64,000 nt of DNA from Streptococcus sanguinis (GCF_001078705.1 NZ_CDMW01000001.1:1977541-2041540), one strand, 5' to 3'. Numbered from the stretch's first letter, positions 18,671 through 27,650 are shown. Program-made: numbers and translations. The notes: a model not told the origin generated them from the letters alone.

Positions 18671-19729
18671 ATGAGAAAAATTTTAAAAGAGGATAAACTT
18701 TATTCTTTAGCTGAATTTAGAGATAAGCTCTATGATGATTTAGATTTATCAAGAAGCGATTTAGCTACCTTGTTATGTGCAATGTTGATTGCATCTATTG
18801 GCTTAAACATGGATTCCACTCCAGTTATCATTGGGGCAATGTTGATTTCTCCATTAATGACACCTATTATTGGAATTGGTTTTTCATTAGCAATACTAGA
18901 TATGAAACTGCTCAGAAAGTCATTTAAAATTCTTTCTATTCAAGTTTTGTTAAGCCTCTTAGCATCTACGATTTATTTTTTTATTTCTCCAATTTCTTAT
19001 GCAAGTTCAGAAATTATTGCCAGAACTTCACCAACAATTTGGGATGTAGTTATAGCTTTTGTGGGTGGGGTAGCTGGAGTTATTGGAGCACGAAAAAAAG
19101 AAGCAAATAACATTGTACCTGGAGTTGCTATCGCAACAGCTCTTATGCCCCCAGTATGTACTGTCGGCTATGCTATAGCAACGGGAAACTTTGAGTTTAT
19201 GTTAGGAGCATCCTACTTATTTTTCATTAACTGTAGTTTTATTATGCTTGCTACATACATAGGAACGAGCTTAACTATGGTGAAAAATCATTATATTAAA
19301 CATAATCAAGAAGCCTATAAAATGCGAAAAATATTAATTCTAGTTTCGCTTATTCTTATTATTCCAAGTTTGGTTTCAGCGACTACCTTAGTGAGAGAGA
19401 CCTTAATCAATGAATCTATAAATAAATACTTATCTGATCAGTTTAAAGACAACACAATCCTAAAAAAGAACTATGACAAAGACGATAATACTTTAAAGTT
19501 AACTATTTCAGGAAACTATCTTTCAGATGAAGAATTGAAAGAAATTCTTAGTAAACAAAACGATTATGGTTTGAAAAATATTTCAATTCAAATTTCACAA
19601 TTATCCAATGATCGATTGACCGAAAAAGACATCGTCGAGTATATTATTCAATATAAAAATGACCATGAACTTCAAAAAATTGATAAGGAGAAGGAGAAGA
19701 AAGAAACTCCAACTAAAAACAAAGAGTAA
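18671..19729 (+). CDS. DUF389 family membrane protein
   Basis: A 352-residue protein. A short N-terminal cytosolic part is followed by about six membrane segments that hold the family hallmarks SRSDLATLLCAMLIASIGL and VIIGAMLISPLMTPIIGIG. A second pair PGVAIATALMPPVCTVGYA follows, then a soluble C-terminal domain (residues 245-352, charged). DUF389 proteins are widespread and poorly understood; transport is guessed from topology. Base composition is more AT-rich than neighbours and it stands alone with its own terminator. Confidence 0.85.
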   Translation: MRKILKEDKLYSLAEFRDKLYDDLDLSRSDLATLLCAMLIASIGLNMDSTPVIIGAMLISPLMTPIIGIGFSLAILDMKLLRKSFKILSIQVLLSLLASTIYFFISPISYASSEIIARTSPTIWDVVIAFVGGVAGVIGARKKEANNIVPGVAIATALMPPVCTVGYAIATGNFEFMLGASYLFFINCSFIMLATYIGTSLTMVKNHYIKHNQEAYKMRKILILVSLILIIPSLVSATTLVRETLINESINKYLSDQFKDNTILKKNYDKDDNTLKLTISGNYLSDEELKEILSKQNDYGLKNISIQISQLSNDRLTEKDIVEYIIQYKNDHELQKIDKEKEKKETPTKNKE

Positions 19730-19754
19730 GAACAATTTTCCTAGTCAAATACAC

Positions 19755-19792
19755 AAAAAAGAGAGAACAGGATTAAATGTTCTCTCTTTTTA
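19755..19792 (+). terminator. Terminator of the DUF389 gene
   Basis: GAGAGAACA (19761-19769)/TGTTCTCTC (19778-19786) flanked by A and T runs, so it may act in both directions. Confidence 0.85.
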
Positions 19793-19842
19793 GTTACTAT
19801 AGTTAACAAAGACTTTTTTATAAGGAAAATCAACTATTGGTT

Positions 19843-20046
19843 TTATTTATCGTCTTTTTTAACCATGTTTTTAACGCCTTCGATTGCACCTTCAACAGCA
19901 TCTTTGGCATCTACTGCAACTTCTTTAACTTTAGAAACTACTTTTTCAGCAGCTCCTTCTTTTTCTGTTTTTTTATCACCAGTTAATTTGCCTAGGCCTT
20001 CTTTAACAGAACCTTTAGCTTGGTTGAATTTTTCTTCTGTAGACAT
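19843..20046 (-). CDS. CsbD family stress protein
   Basis: A 67-residue, highly charged protein starting [20 protein letters not shown], the CsbD-like pattern, with Lys/Glu/Ala repeats. GGAGG eight bases upstream of ATG at 20046 sets the start; a longer frame is not used. CsbD-like proteins are induced by general stress; their activity is unknown. Last gene of the gls24 operon, and the helical repeat resembles the tail of the Gls24 protein just upstream. Confidence 0.8.
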   Translation of the reverse strand: MSTEEKFNQAKGSVKEGLGKLTGDKKTEKEGAAEKVVSKVKEVAVDAKDAVEGAIEGVKNMVKKDDK

Positions 20047-20121
20047 ATTTGATACCTCCGTTGTTAGTTTCAATTTTTAAAGAATGAAAGAATATAAGAA
20101 TTCCTAACCTCAGTGAGAGAA

Positions 20122-20712
20122 TTAACGAACGCGAGCTTTTTCATTTGATGCAGCGTCTTTAACAGCCTCTACACCATCGCCAACTTTTTCTTGAACAGCT
20201 GAGAAGCCACCGCTAATGCCAGATTTTGCTTTTTCGAATTGCTCTGAAGCAAATTCACCTGTTGATTCAGCAACATCTGTCACTCGGTCTTGAAGGCTCA
20301 CTGAATCCGCTTCGTGTTGTTCTTTCGTTTTAATATCAACAACATTAACATTTACTTCAACAACTTCCAAATCAGTCATCTTAGAAACTTCTTCTACAAC
20401 AACTTTTTTGATTTCCTCGTATAATGCAGGAACATTCTTTTGATATTCCACAACTACGTTCAAGTCAACAGCTACTTGTTCTTTACCAACTTCAACGTTA
20501 ACGCCATGAGTCACGTTGTCAGAATTGACAATTTTATCTTTTAAGTTAGAGAAGAAGCCACCATCAACAGCAAGCAAGCCTGAAACTTTCTCTAAAGAGA
20601 TACCGATAATTTTTTGAATGACCTTATCATCGTAAGTCAATTCACCTTTTACTTCGTGAGCTGCTTGAGCAACTTCTTTTTTAGCAACATCTTTAACATC
20701 TTTATTTGACAT
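20122..20712 (-). CDS. Asp23/Gls24 family envelope stress protein
   Basis: A 196-residue protein. Residues ~20-125 form the Asp23 domain (GELTYDDKVIQKIIGISLEKVSGLLAVDGG and GVNVEVGKEQVAVDLNVVVEYQKNVPALYEEI). An amphipathic tail follows (VTDVAESTGEFASEQFEKAKSG). Gls24/Asp23 proteins coat the inner face of the membrane, anchored by AmaP, and protect against envelope stress. In enterococci Gls24 is linked to virulence. AmaP and the small DUF2273 protein lie directly upstream. Confidence 0.9.
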   Translation of the reverse strand: MSNKDVKDVAKKEVAQAAHEVKGELTYDDKVIQKIIGISLEKVSGLLAVDGGFFSNLKDKIVNSDNVTHGVNVEVGKEQVAVDLNVVVEYQKNVPALYEEIKKVVVEEVSKMTDLEVVEVNVNVVDIKTKEQHEADSVSLQDRVTDVAESTGEFASEQFEKAKSGISGGFSAVQEKVGDGVEAVKDAASNEKARVR

Positions 20713-20729
20713 GTTAAACTCCTTTATTC

Positions 20730-20900
20730 TTATTTAAATATATTTTTGTTTTGAATATAATATCCGATTCCTGCCCCTAGAGTAGCGCAAATCAAGACAA
20801 ATAGAGTCTTAAAGAAGCCAAAGGATAGGATAAAACACGCTAGAATAATGCCTGCTAATCCAGACAAGATTGGATATTGATATTTTTTAAACCATTCCAT
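20730..20900 (-). CDS. DUF2273 family small membrane protein
   Basis: A 56-residue protein: MEWFKKYQYPILSGLAGIIL, a hydrophobic helix, a second helix TLFVLICATLGAGIGYYIQ and the end NKNIFK. Two membrane segments, with the GxxxG-like pattern of DUF2273 proteins. It lies between amaP and gls24, as in other streptococci and enterococci, and probably belongs to the same envelope-stress complex. Too short for most gene finders but supported by family and position. Confidence 0.85.
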   Translation of the reverse strand: MEWFKKYQYPILSGLAGIILACFILSFGFFKTLFVLICATLGAGIGYYIQNKNIFK

Positions 20901-20911
20901 TTTTTACTTCC

Positions 20912-21493
20912 TTACTTTACACGACTAGTAGTTTTTTTAGCCGCTTCTTTTGGCTTGAAGTCTGAGACAGAGATTTTAAGCTTGACATTATGATTGATTC
21001 CGAAGAATTCTGTCAATCCAGACGCAATTTCTTCTTGAATCAACTGACTTCTCTTGATGATGTTTTCCGAAGGAACGATTGCCCCTTTAACGGAAACCAT
21101 GCATTTGTTTTTACGGCTATTTACTGAAACTGTAGGATCTTTAATTAAACCGTGTTCTGTTAACAGACTACGAACAAACCCTTCAATCGCTGAATTTTTC
21201 AGCATCAGTTTCCCATCCGCATCAGCTAGCTGAATTTCCAAACGTCTCTTAGGATAAAAAGCTATCACTAACATCAGTAGTAAGATTAAGCTTGCTAAAA
21301 CCACAGTGCCCCAGAAAACATACCTAGAAAGATAGTAGCCCACAAAAGGAATCTGCTTCCAAGTGAATAACTTCCAGCTAAATAACTGGAGCCCCAGACC
21401 GCTGACTTTATGAAAGTCTAGCAAAACAGGAATCAAAATTGTCAAGATTAAAATACAGAAAATAAGGGAAAGTATTTTTCTTGATTTTGACAT
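20912..21493 (-). CDS. amaP: Alkaline shock membrane anchor protein AmaP
   Basis: A 193-residue protein with two N-terminal membrane segments (about residues 7-25 and 55-80) and a soluble C-terminal Asp23-like domain (AIEGFVRSLLTEHGLIKDPTVSVNSRKNKCMVSVKGAIVPSE). In Staphylococcus AmaP recruits Asp23 to the membrane. It is followed within 12 bases by the DUF2273 gene and then gls24, which supports the assignment. Confidence 0.85.
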   Translation of the reverse strand: MSKSRKILSLIFCILILTILIPVLLDFHKVSGLGLQLFSWKLFTWKQIPFVGYYLSRYVFWGTVVLASLILLLMLVIAFYPKRRLEIQLADADGKLMLKNSAIEGFVRSLLTEHGLIKDPTVSVNSRKNKCMVSVKGAIVPSENIIKRSQLIQEEIASGLTEFFGINHNVKLKISVSDFKPKEAAKKTTSRVK

Positions 21494-21549
21494 ATTGAAT
21501 CCTCACATCATTAAATTTTAAATTGTATTTTGAAAAGCAAAAAGACAAT

Positions 21550-21789
21550 TTATGCCTTTTTACCTACAAAAAATGATACAACAGCTACTACAATAACTGC
21601 ACCAATGATAGAAGGAAGCAAGGCCATACCAGCCAAACTAGGACCCCAAGTTCCTAAAAGTGACTGACCGACAGCAGAACCAACTAAACCTGCAACAACG
21701 TTTGCAATAACACCCATTGAGCCGCCTTTTTTAGTGATTGATCCAGCAATAAGACCAATAACTCCTCCAACAATAATAGACCAAAGCAT
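21550..21789 (-). CDS. GlsB/YeaQ/YmgE family membrane protein
   Basis: A 79-residue protein with three hydrophobic segments and dense glycine motifs (GGVIGLIAGSITKKGGSMGVIANVVAGLVGSAVGQSLLG), the transglycosylase-associated/GlsB pattern. The old name does not imply enzymatic activity. First gene of the gls operon (glsB-amaP-DUF2273-gls24-csbD), read from a promoter at about 21,870. Confidence 0.88.
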   Translation of the reverse strand: MLWSIIVGGVIGLIAGSITKKGGSMGVIANVVAGLVGSAVGQSLLGTWGPSLAGMALLPSIIGAVIVVAVVSFFVGKKA

Positions 21790-21866
21790 ATTGATTCTCC
21801 TTTCTAATTTTTTCTAAATCAAAATTGTTTAATAATATTTTTTACTATTATTTTTTGATTAACATA

Positions 21867-21909
21867 ATTATATAATTTTCCAACTTGGAAACATAATAAT
21901 TCAACTTGG
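21867..21909 (-). promoter_or_regulatory. gls operon promoter with palindromic operator
   Basis: Minus-strand -35 TATGTT (21890-21895), 17-bp spacer, -10 TATAAT (21867-21872). A perfect 15-bp palindrome TTTCCAACTTGGAAA (21877-21891) fills the spacer, and a second half-site CAACTTGG lies at 21902-21909. A factor bound here would directly control RNA polymerase. The divergent Mga-type regulator is one candidate. Confidence 0.6.
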
Positions 21910-22082
21910 TTTTCTTTCCGTTTATATGTACTATAGATACGCAAAAATAATAATTCCTTGTTCTATAGGTTTTTATCAGCATTTTTAGATATATTTTAGA
22001 GTTGTTAAACGAGGTTAAATGCATAAAATATGGTATAATTGCCTGATAATAAAAACACTATATAAAGAAAGATAATATTTTA

Positions 22083-23564
22083 ATGCGAGAATTACTGTCT
22101 AAAAAGAGCCACAGGCAATTAGAACTATTAGAACTACTATTTAAAAACAAACGCTGGTTTCATATTTCTGAACTGGCTGAACTATTGAATTGTACGGAAC
22201 GCTCAGTAAAAGATGATTTGTCCCATGTCAAGTCTGCGTTTCCTGAATTGATTTTTCACTCTTCTACTAATGGCATACGTATCATTAATACCGATGATAG
22301 TGATATTGAGATGGTCTATCACCATTTTTTTAAGCATTCAACCCATTTTTCAATTTTAGAATTCATCTTCTTTAACGAAGGATATGAAACTGAGAGTATT
22401 TGTAAAGAGTTTTATATAAGCTCTTCCTCACTCTATCGTATAATCAGTCACATTAACAAAATTATAAAAAAACAATATAATTTTAAAATTAGTCTCAATC
22501 CTGCTCGGATTATTGGAGATGAGATTGATATCCGTTATTTTTTTGCACAGTATTTTTCAGAAAAATATTATTTTCTTGAATGGCCATTTACAGATTTTTC
22601 AGTAGAACCTTTGTGTAAGCTGTTAGAACTGGTCTATAAAGAAACTGCATTTCCTGTCAATTTCGCAACTCACAGAATGTTAAAGTTGCTCCTGGTTACA
22701 AATTTATATCGAATAAAGTTTGGTCATTTCTTGGAAGTTGAGAAAGATTCTTTTAACAATCAATTGTTAGAATCTTTCATGCAGGCAGAAGGAATCGAAG
22801 ACATTATAGCGAGCTTTGATTCTGAATACCATATCTCTTTGAATAAAGAAGTGATAGGCCAACTATTTGTCTCTTATTTTCAAAAAATGTTTTTCATTGA
22901 TGAAAATCTATTTATGAGCTGCGCAAAAACAGACAGCTATGTAAAAAATTCGTATCAATTATTAAGTGATTTAATTGATCAGATAGAAAGCAATTATAAT
23001 TTTAAAATAGACAATAATGACAATCTTATTTGGCATTTGCATAATACAGCACATCTGCACCGTCAGGAACTATCTACAGAATTTATTCTGTTTGATCAAA
23101 AAGGGAATACCATCAAGAACTTTCAAAATATTTTCCCTCAATTTGTTTCAGATATTAAAAAAGGGATTGAACATTATCTAGAGACTTTGGATATCCATAG
23201 CACACCAATGAAAGTCAACCATCTATCCTATACTTTTATCACTCACAGCAAACATTTAGTGCTGAATCTTTTACAAAATCAGCCTAAATTAAAGGTTTTA
23301 GTCATGAGTAATTTTGATCAGTATCATGCAAGATCGGTAGCAGAGACACTTTCTTATTATTGCAGTAACAATTTTGAACTTGAAGTTTGGAATAAATTAG
23401 AACTATCAATTGATTCTCTAAAAGAATCACCTTACGATATCATCATTTCTAATTTTATTATTCCACCAATTGAGAACAAGAGACTTATCTATTCCAATAA
23501 TATTAATACAGTCGCACTCATCTCCTTACTTAACGCGATGATGTTTATTCGCTTAGATGAGTGA
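22083..23564 (+). CDS. Mga/RofA-family transcriptional regulator
   Basis: A 493-residue stand-alone regulator. The N-terminal HTH is LLELLFKNKRWFHISELAELLNCTERSVKDDLSHVKS, a second HTH-like region follows (ESICKEFYISSSSLYRIISHINK), then PRD-like helical domains, and a C-terminal EIIB-like part (KVLVMSNFDQYHARSVAETLSYYC). Mga/RofA-like proteins link sugar status to surface-protein expression. An extended -10 TGGTATAAT (22031-22039) lies upstream. It is divergent from the gls operon, so it may regulate it. No adhesin gene is adjacent, and its target is unknown. Confidence 0.75.
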   Translation: MRELLSKKSHRQLELLELLFKNKRWFHISELAELLNCTERSVKDDLSHVKSAFPELIFHSSTNGIRIINTDDSDIEMVYHHFFKHSTHFSILEFIFFNEGYETESICKEFYISSSSLYRIISHINKIIKKQYNFKISLNPARIIGDEIDIRYFFAQYFSEKYYFLEWPFTDFSVEPLCKLLELVYKETAFPVNFATHRMLKLLLVTNLYRIKFGHFLEVEKDSFNNQLLESFMQAEGIEDIIASFDSEYHISLNKEVIGQLFVSYFQKMFFIDENLFMSCAKTDSYVKNSYQLLSDLIDQIESNYNFKIDNNDNLIWHLHNTAHLHRQELSTEFILFDQKGNTIKNFQNIFPQFVSDIKKGIEHYLETLDIHSTPMKVNHLSYTFITHSKHLVLNLLQNQPKLKVLVMSNFDQYHARSVAETLSYYCSNNFELEVWNKLELSIDSLKESPYDIIISNFIIPPIENKRLIYSNNINTVALISLLNAMMFIRLDE

Positions 23565-23583
23565 TTTAGACTATTTTGATAAC

Positions 23584-23611
23584 AAAAAAACCGCAATCTA
23601 GCGGTTTTTAT
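23584..23611. terminator. Bidirectional terminator after the Mga-type gene
   Basis: AACCGC (23589-23594)/GCGGTT (23601-23606) between a seven-A run and a five-T run. Confidence 0.75.
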
Positions 23612-23760
23612 TCATCTATTAGGGCAATTTGAAGAAAAAGGACATAGCCCTATTTAACAGAGAACCTGAGCCTTTTGAACATTAATTGTCTAACTTTGTG
23701 GGAGCAGTACATTATTTAGTACATATTCTTTCTCTTATTTTTACGAAACTCTGAGAAAGC

Positions 23761-24519
23761 CTATTCAAACAAGCCATAGTAGTCCGCGATGGTCATCTTG
23801 GCTTTCTCATCTTTGTTCAAGTCCTGAATAATCTGTCCATCTTTCATGACGATTAATCGGTTGCCGTATTTGAGGGCATCTTCCATGTGATGGGTAATCA
23901 TGAGGGCTGTGAGGCGGTCACGATTGACAAATTCATTGGTCAGCTCCATCAAGGCTACACTGGTCTTGGGATCCAGTGCTGCAGTATGCTCATCCAGAAG
24001 CAAAAGCTCTGGGCGCTTGAGCGTTGCCATGAGCAGACTCAAAGCCTGTCTTTGCCCGCCAGAAAGAAATTCAATCGGGGTATCTAGATGCTTGTCCAGA
24101 CCATTGCCGATTTTCTCAATCGTCGCCTGAAACTCTTCCCTGTAACTGTTGAGCCCACGGGGCACCAAGCCACGCTTTTCGCCTCGGAATTTGGCGATAA
24201 GAAGATTTTCCGCCACTGTCATACGCGGAGCCGTTCCCATCTTAGGATCCTGAAAGACACGGGACAGGTACTTGGCCCGCTTTTCTGGTGAAAAATGAGT
24301 GACATTTTCCCCCAAGATATGAATGCTGCCGCTGGTCAGGGGGAGAGTTCCAGCAATGACATTGAACAGGGTTGACTTTCCTGCACCGTTTCCACCTAAA
24401 ATCGTAATAAAATCATGCTCGTGAATGTCTAAAGAAACATCATTTAGGATGATTTTTTCTTCATCAAAGCCGCTCTTTACAAGCTTGGTTGCATTTCTTA
24501 ATTCTACAATCGCTGTCAT
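23761..24519 (-). CDS. ABC transporter ATP-binding protein, TrpXYZ-like
   Basis: A 252-residue ATPase: Walker A GGNGAGKST, signature LSGGQRQALSLLMA, Walker B LLLLDEHTAALD and H-loop MITHHMEDAL. It overlaps the permease gene by four bases. The closest family pattern is the tryptophan/tyrosine (TrpXYZ, DUF-type solute-binding) uptake group. A binding protein is normally encoded next to it but is absent here. Confidence 0.8.
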   Translation of the reverse strand: MTAIVELRNATKLVKSGFDEEKIILNDVSLDIHEHDFITILGGNGAGKSTLFNVIAGTLPLTSGSIHILGENVTHFSPEKRAKYLSRVFQDPKMGTAPRMTVAENLLIAKFRGEKRGLVPRGLNSYREEFQATIEKIGNGLDKHLDTPIEFLSGGQRQALSLLMATLKRPELLLLDEHTAALDPKTSVALMELTNEFVNRDRLTALMITHHMEDALKYGNRLIVMKDGQIIQDLNKDEKAKMTIADYYGLFE

Positions 24520-25382
24520 TTGCTTAACTTGGCTCCTTTAAAGAATTTATTTTTCAGGGTTGGAATCATGAGACAGACGGCCAGAATCACCGCACTGTAG
24601 AGACGGAGATAGTTGGTATTAAACCCGAGAGCAATAACGCCCCAGATCAAGAACTGATAGGCAATCGCACCAACTACAATGGTAATCAGACGCTCTGCCA
24701 AGGTCAGACTCTGGAAGAGCACCTCGCCGATGATAAGGCTGGCCAGACCGACAACGATTACTCCAATCCCACGGGAAACATCTGCATAGCCTTCCTGCTG
24801 GGCAATCAGCGCTCCAGCCAGAGCAATCAAGCCATTTGACAGAATCAGTCCCATCAGCTCCATCCGGCCAGTATTGATACCAAAACTGCGAGCCATATCC
24901 GGATTATCTCCGGTCGCGATATAGGCTTGTCCAAGCTTAGTATCCAAGAAAAAGAGCAGGGCAGCAATCACCAGACTGACAAAAATCAAACCAGTCAAGA
25001 GGTCATTAACTTCCCCTGAAAAGGGCAGAACATCCTGAATCTTACTGCTGCCTAAAAGCCCTAGATTGGCACGACCCATTAACATCAGCATGATAGAGTG
25101 GCAGGAGGTCATGACCAAAATCCCAGAAAGTAAGGTCGGAATTTTCCCCTTAGTATAGAGCAGACCTGTCACAGCACCCGCAGCACAGCCCGCTAAAACA
25201 GCCGCTGCTGTTGCTAGAAAAGGATTGACTCCCTTGGTAATCAAGGTAACTGCCACCGCCCCGCCCAAGGGGAAGGAGCCTTCTGTCGTCATATCAGGAA
25301 AGCCCAGAATCCGAAAGGTCATAAAAATACCTAGACCTAGGACGGCCCAAACCAATCCCTGAGAAATAATGGAAAGAATCAT
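24516..25382 (-). CDS. ABC transporter permease, TrpXYZ-like
   Basis: A 288-residue BPD_transp_2-type permease with eight to nine membrane segments. The start region GLGIFMTFRILGFPDMTTEGSFPLGGAVAV is typical of the tryptophan-type uptake permeases. The family is related to branched-chain amino-acid and ribose permeases. It is the first gene of a two-gene operon with its own promoter and no solute-binding protein upstream. Substrate unproven. Confidence 0.78.
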   Translation of the reverse strand: MILSIISQGLVWAVLGLGIFMTFRILGFPDMTTEGSFPLGGAVAVTLITKGVNPFLATAAAVLAGCAAGAVTGLLYTKGKIPTLLSGILVMTSCHSIMLMLMGRANLGLLGSSKIQDVLPFSGEVNDLLTGLIFVSLVIAALLFFLDTKLGQAYIATGDNPDMARSFGINTGRMELMGLILSNGLIALAGALIAQQEGYADVSRGIGVIVVGLASLIIGEVLFQSLTLAERLITIVVGAIAYQFLIWGVIALGFNTNYLRLYSAVILAVCLMIPTLKNKFFKGAKLSK

Positions 25383-25415
25383 AACATTGTCCTAACTAAT
25401 TAAAATCGTTTCTCT

Positions 25416-25445
25416 ATTTTAACATAAAAAAGGAGCCAATTTCAA
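25416..25445 (-). promoter_or_regulatory. Promoter of the permease-ATPase operon
   Basis: Minus-strand TTGAAA (25440-25445), 18-bp spacer, TAAAAT (25416-25421). It shows that transcription starts at the permease and that no upstream binding-protein gene was trimmed by my gene calling. Confidence 0.6.
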
Positions 25446-25479
25446 TGCCAATGCGCAGACAAAGAAATTGACTTCCTAA

Positions 25480-25977
25480 CTATTCCTCAACAACTGTCAT
25501 CCGACCAGTATCTACATCGTAAACCGCTCCAGAGATTTCTACATCAGCTGGGATCAGCGGTGACTGTCGTAGCAAGGCCATGTCCTCGCGCACACTTTCC
25601 TCTACATCTGTAAAGGGCAAAAAGTCCTGATTGCTGACATTGACGCCTAGTTCTTTATTAAGATAGGCCGTAAAATCCTCATTCTTGAAGGTCTGTGCCC
25701 CACAGTCTGTATGATGCAAAACTACGATTTCCCGCGTTCCTAGCTGCTGCTGCGAAATAACCAGCGAGCGAATCATATCCTCCGTCACCCGACCGCCGGC
25801 ATTGCGCAAGATATGGGCGTCTCCTAGTGCCAGTCCCAGAGCCTGAGCCACGTGGAGCCTAGAGTCCATACAGGTTACAATAGCTACCTTGGTCTTGGGC
25901 TTGATCGGCAGATGTGCCGTTCCATGCAGATCGACATAAGCTTGATTGGCCTTCATAAAATTTTCAAAATATGACAT
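25480..25977 (-). CDS. Beta-class carbonic anhydrase
   Basis: A 165-residue enzyme that interconverts CO2 and bicarbonate. Zinc ligands are in the CMDSRLH motif and HTDCGA, with the catalytic Asp-Arg pair in DSR. RNAGGRVTEDMIRSL is also conserved. It is a short, type II-like beta-CA of the kind found in Gram-positive bacteria. It supports growth in ambient CO2, and no partner gene is adjacent. Confidence 0.9.
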   Translation of the reverse strand: MSYFENFMKANQAYVDLHGTAHLPIKPKTKVAIVTCMDSRLHVAQALGLALGDAHILRNAGGRVTEDMIRSLVISQQQLGTREIVVLHHTDCGAQTFKNEDFTAYLNKELGVNVSNQDFLPFTDVEESVREDMALLRQSPLIPADVEISGAVYDVDTGRMTVVEE

Positions 25978-26066
25978 TCTTTCCCCTTACTGGTACTTTG
26001 ATATTCAAATAATTTTATATTATCTTACCATCTTTTCTGCTATTTGTCAGCTGCCGGCTTTGTTAT

Positions 26067-26114
26067 AAAAAAATAGGACAGATAAATCCAGCATCTAGCT
26101 GATCTTCTGTCCTA
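26067..26114 (-). terminator. Terminator after the first AIM24 paralogue
   Basis: 9-bp arms TAGGACAGA (26074-26082)/TCTGTCCTA (26106-26114) with a T-rich minus-strand tail at 26067-26073. Confidence 0.75.
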
Positions 26115-26124
26115 GTTTTATTTC

Positions 26125-26820
26125 TTATGAGCTTCTTGGGATATACTTGCTGAGTGAGCCTGCAAAGGTTTGAAGATTGAGACTTTGCACATAGACTTCA
26201 CCAGTACCTTGGAAGGTGTTGACCACTCCTTCACCCGTTCCGATAGACTGCCAAAAACCATTTTCCAAATGTACATGATAGTTCAAGGACTGGCTCCAAG
26301 CCACTACATGGGCATTGTCAATGGTCACTTCTTGGTTATGAAGCTCAATTTTCTTAATAGATCCAAAAGCATTGGCCAACAGAGTCCCCTGGCCTTGGGT
26401 TGTCATGACGAAGAGACCGCCTTGGCCGCCGAATAGTGCTTTCCCAACAGACTGGCGCTCCATGGTATAGTAAGCTGTACCATCAAGGGCAAGAAAGGCA
26501 CCGTCATTGAGCCGGTATTGTTTTTCGCCTAGCTGAAGAGGAATAACCTGACCAGGAGAATCTGGTGCTAAAGCAAGGTAGCCATTATCAGACTGGGCAA
26601 CCGCTTGGGTAATAAAGGTACTTTCGCCAGAAACCATCGAACGTCCCACAGCCTTGACAAAACGTCCCAAACCAGAACCGCTAGCATTGAGCTGGGTATT
26701 CAGGGTCACATTTGGCGTGTGGTAGACCATGCTGCCACGCTGAATAAAGACGGTTTCTCCTTGATTGAGCGACAACTCAACCAAAGGAAACTGCATATTA
26801 CTGTCCATAGAAAATCGCAT
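26125..26820 (-). CDS. AIM24 family protein, paralogue 1
   Basis: A 231-residue beta-rich protein of the AIM24/TIGR00266 family. Recognisable segments are QRGSMVYHTPNVTLNTQL, SGESTFITQAVAQS and GQGGLFVMTTQGQGTLLANAFGS. The C-terminal part is VVAWSQSLNYHVHLENGFWQSIGTGEGVVNTF. Bacterial members have no established function. About two thirds of its residues match the next gene upstream, so the pair arose by tandem duplication. Each copy has its own terminator. Confidence 0.85.
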   Translation of the reverse strand: MRFSMDSNMQFPLVELSLNQGETVFIQRGSMVYHTPNVTLNTQLNASGSGLGRFVKAVGRSMVSGESTFITQAVAQSDNGYLALAPDSPGQVIPLQLGEKQYRLNDGAFLALDGTAYYTMERQSVGKALFGGQGGLFVMTTQGQGTLLANAFGSIKKIELHNQEVTIDNAHVVAWSQSLNYHVHLENGFWQSIGTGEGVVNTFQGTGEVYVQSLNLQTFAGSLSKYIPRSS

Positions 26821-26898
26821 TGAATCTGCCTCCTTCTTATTATGACTTGATTATAACATTTTCCTACATTTTGAACAAAGGAAAACTGAAGCATCAAA

Positions 26899-26922
26899 AA
26901 AGAAGAGACTGCCTGAGTCTCT
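26899..26922 (-). terminator. Terminator after the second AIM24 paralogue
   Basis: AGAGACT (26904-26910)/AGTCTCT (26916-26922) with a six-T minus-strand tail. Confidence 0.75.
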
Positions 26923-26933
26923 CTTAGAAATTT

Positions 26934-27650
26934 TCAAGAATTGTCAATATGCAGATGTGGGCGAAGAACATTAGCAAAGGTTTCAATATTGAGACTTTGG
27001 ATGTAAATTTCCCCAGTTCCATGAAAGGTATTTACTACTCCTTCGCCAGTCCCCATGGACTGCCAGAAACCATTTTCTAAATGAATATCATATTCCAGTT
27101 CTCGACTCCATGCTACTACGTGAGCATTGTCAATCGTTATCCTATCATTATGCAGCTCTACCTTTTGAATTGAGCCAAAGGAATTTACCAAGAGTGTCCC
27201 CTGACCTTGGGTACTCATCACATAAAAGCCTCCTTGGCCACCAAAGAGAGCTCGACCTACCGACTGCGTCTCCAAAGTATAAGAGGCAGAGCCATCCATA
27301 GCCAGAAAAGCCCCATCATTAAGGCGGTATTGCTTTTCACCTAGTTCCAGAGCAACAATCTGACCAGGTACATTAGGTGCTAAGGCTAGACGACCGTTAT
27401 TTGATTGAGCAGTTGCTTCAGTGATAAACACTCCTTCGCCAGAAGCCATAGAACGGCCTACAGCTTGGATTGCCTTGCCAAAGATTGATTTAGACTCTGC
27501 ATTCACTTTAGCATTCAGGACAACATTGGGAGTGTGGTATATCATGCTCCCAGTCTGAATACGAACAGACTCTGATACATCTAAGGCAATCTCCGCCAAG
27601 GGAAATTGAGCATTGTTGGTAATAGAAACATTCATACGATGATCTACCAT
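26934..27650 (-). CDS. AIM24 family protein, paralogue 2
   Basis: A 238-residue protein closely similar to the preceding AIM24 gene: IQTGSMIYHTPNVVLNAKV, SGEGVFITEATAQSNNGRLALAPNVPGQ, GQGGFYVMSTQGQGTLLVNSFGS. AGGAGG ten bases before ATG gives the start MVDHRMNVS. Independent terminators suggest the two copies can be expressed at different levels. Confidence 0.85.
   Translation of the reverse strand: MVDHRMNVSITNNAQFPLAEIALDVSESVRIQTGSMIYHTPNVVLNAKVNAESKSIFGKAIQAVGRSMASGEGVFITEATAQSNNGRLALAPNVPGQIVALELGEKQYRLNDGAFLAMDGSASYTLETQSVGRALFGGQGGFYVMSTQGQGTLLVNSFGSIQKVELHNDRITIDNAHVVAWSRELEYDIHLENGFWQSMGTGEGVVNTFHGTGEIYIQSLNIETFANVLRPHLHIDNS

Noticed and set aside
23670-23720. Possible insertion-sequence end (GTCTAACTTTGTGGGAGCAGT)
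   Set aside because: It resembles ends of some streptococcal insertion sequences, but there is no partner repeat and no transposase fragment nearby, so it is at most a scar.
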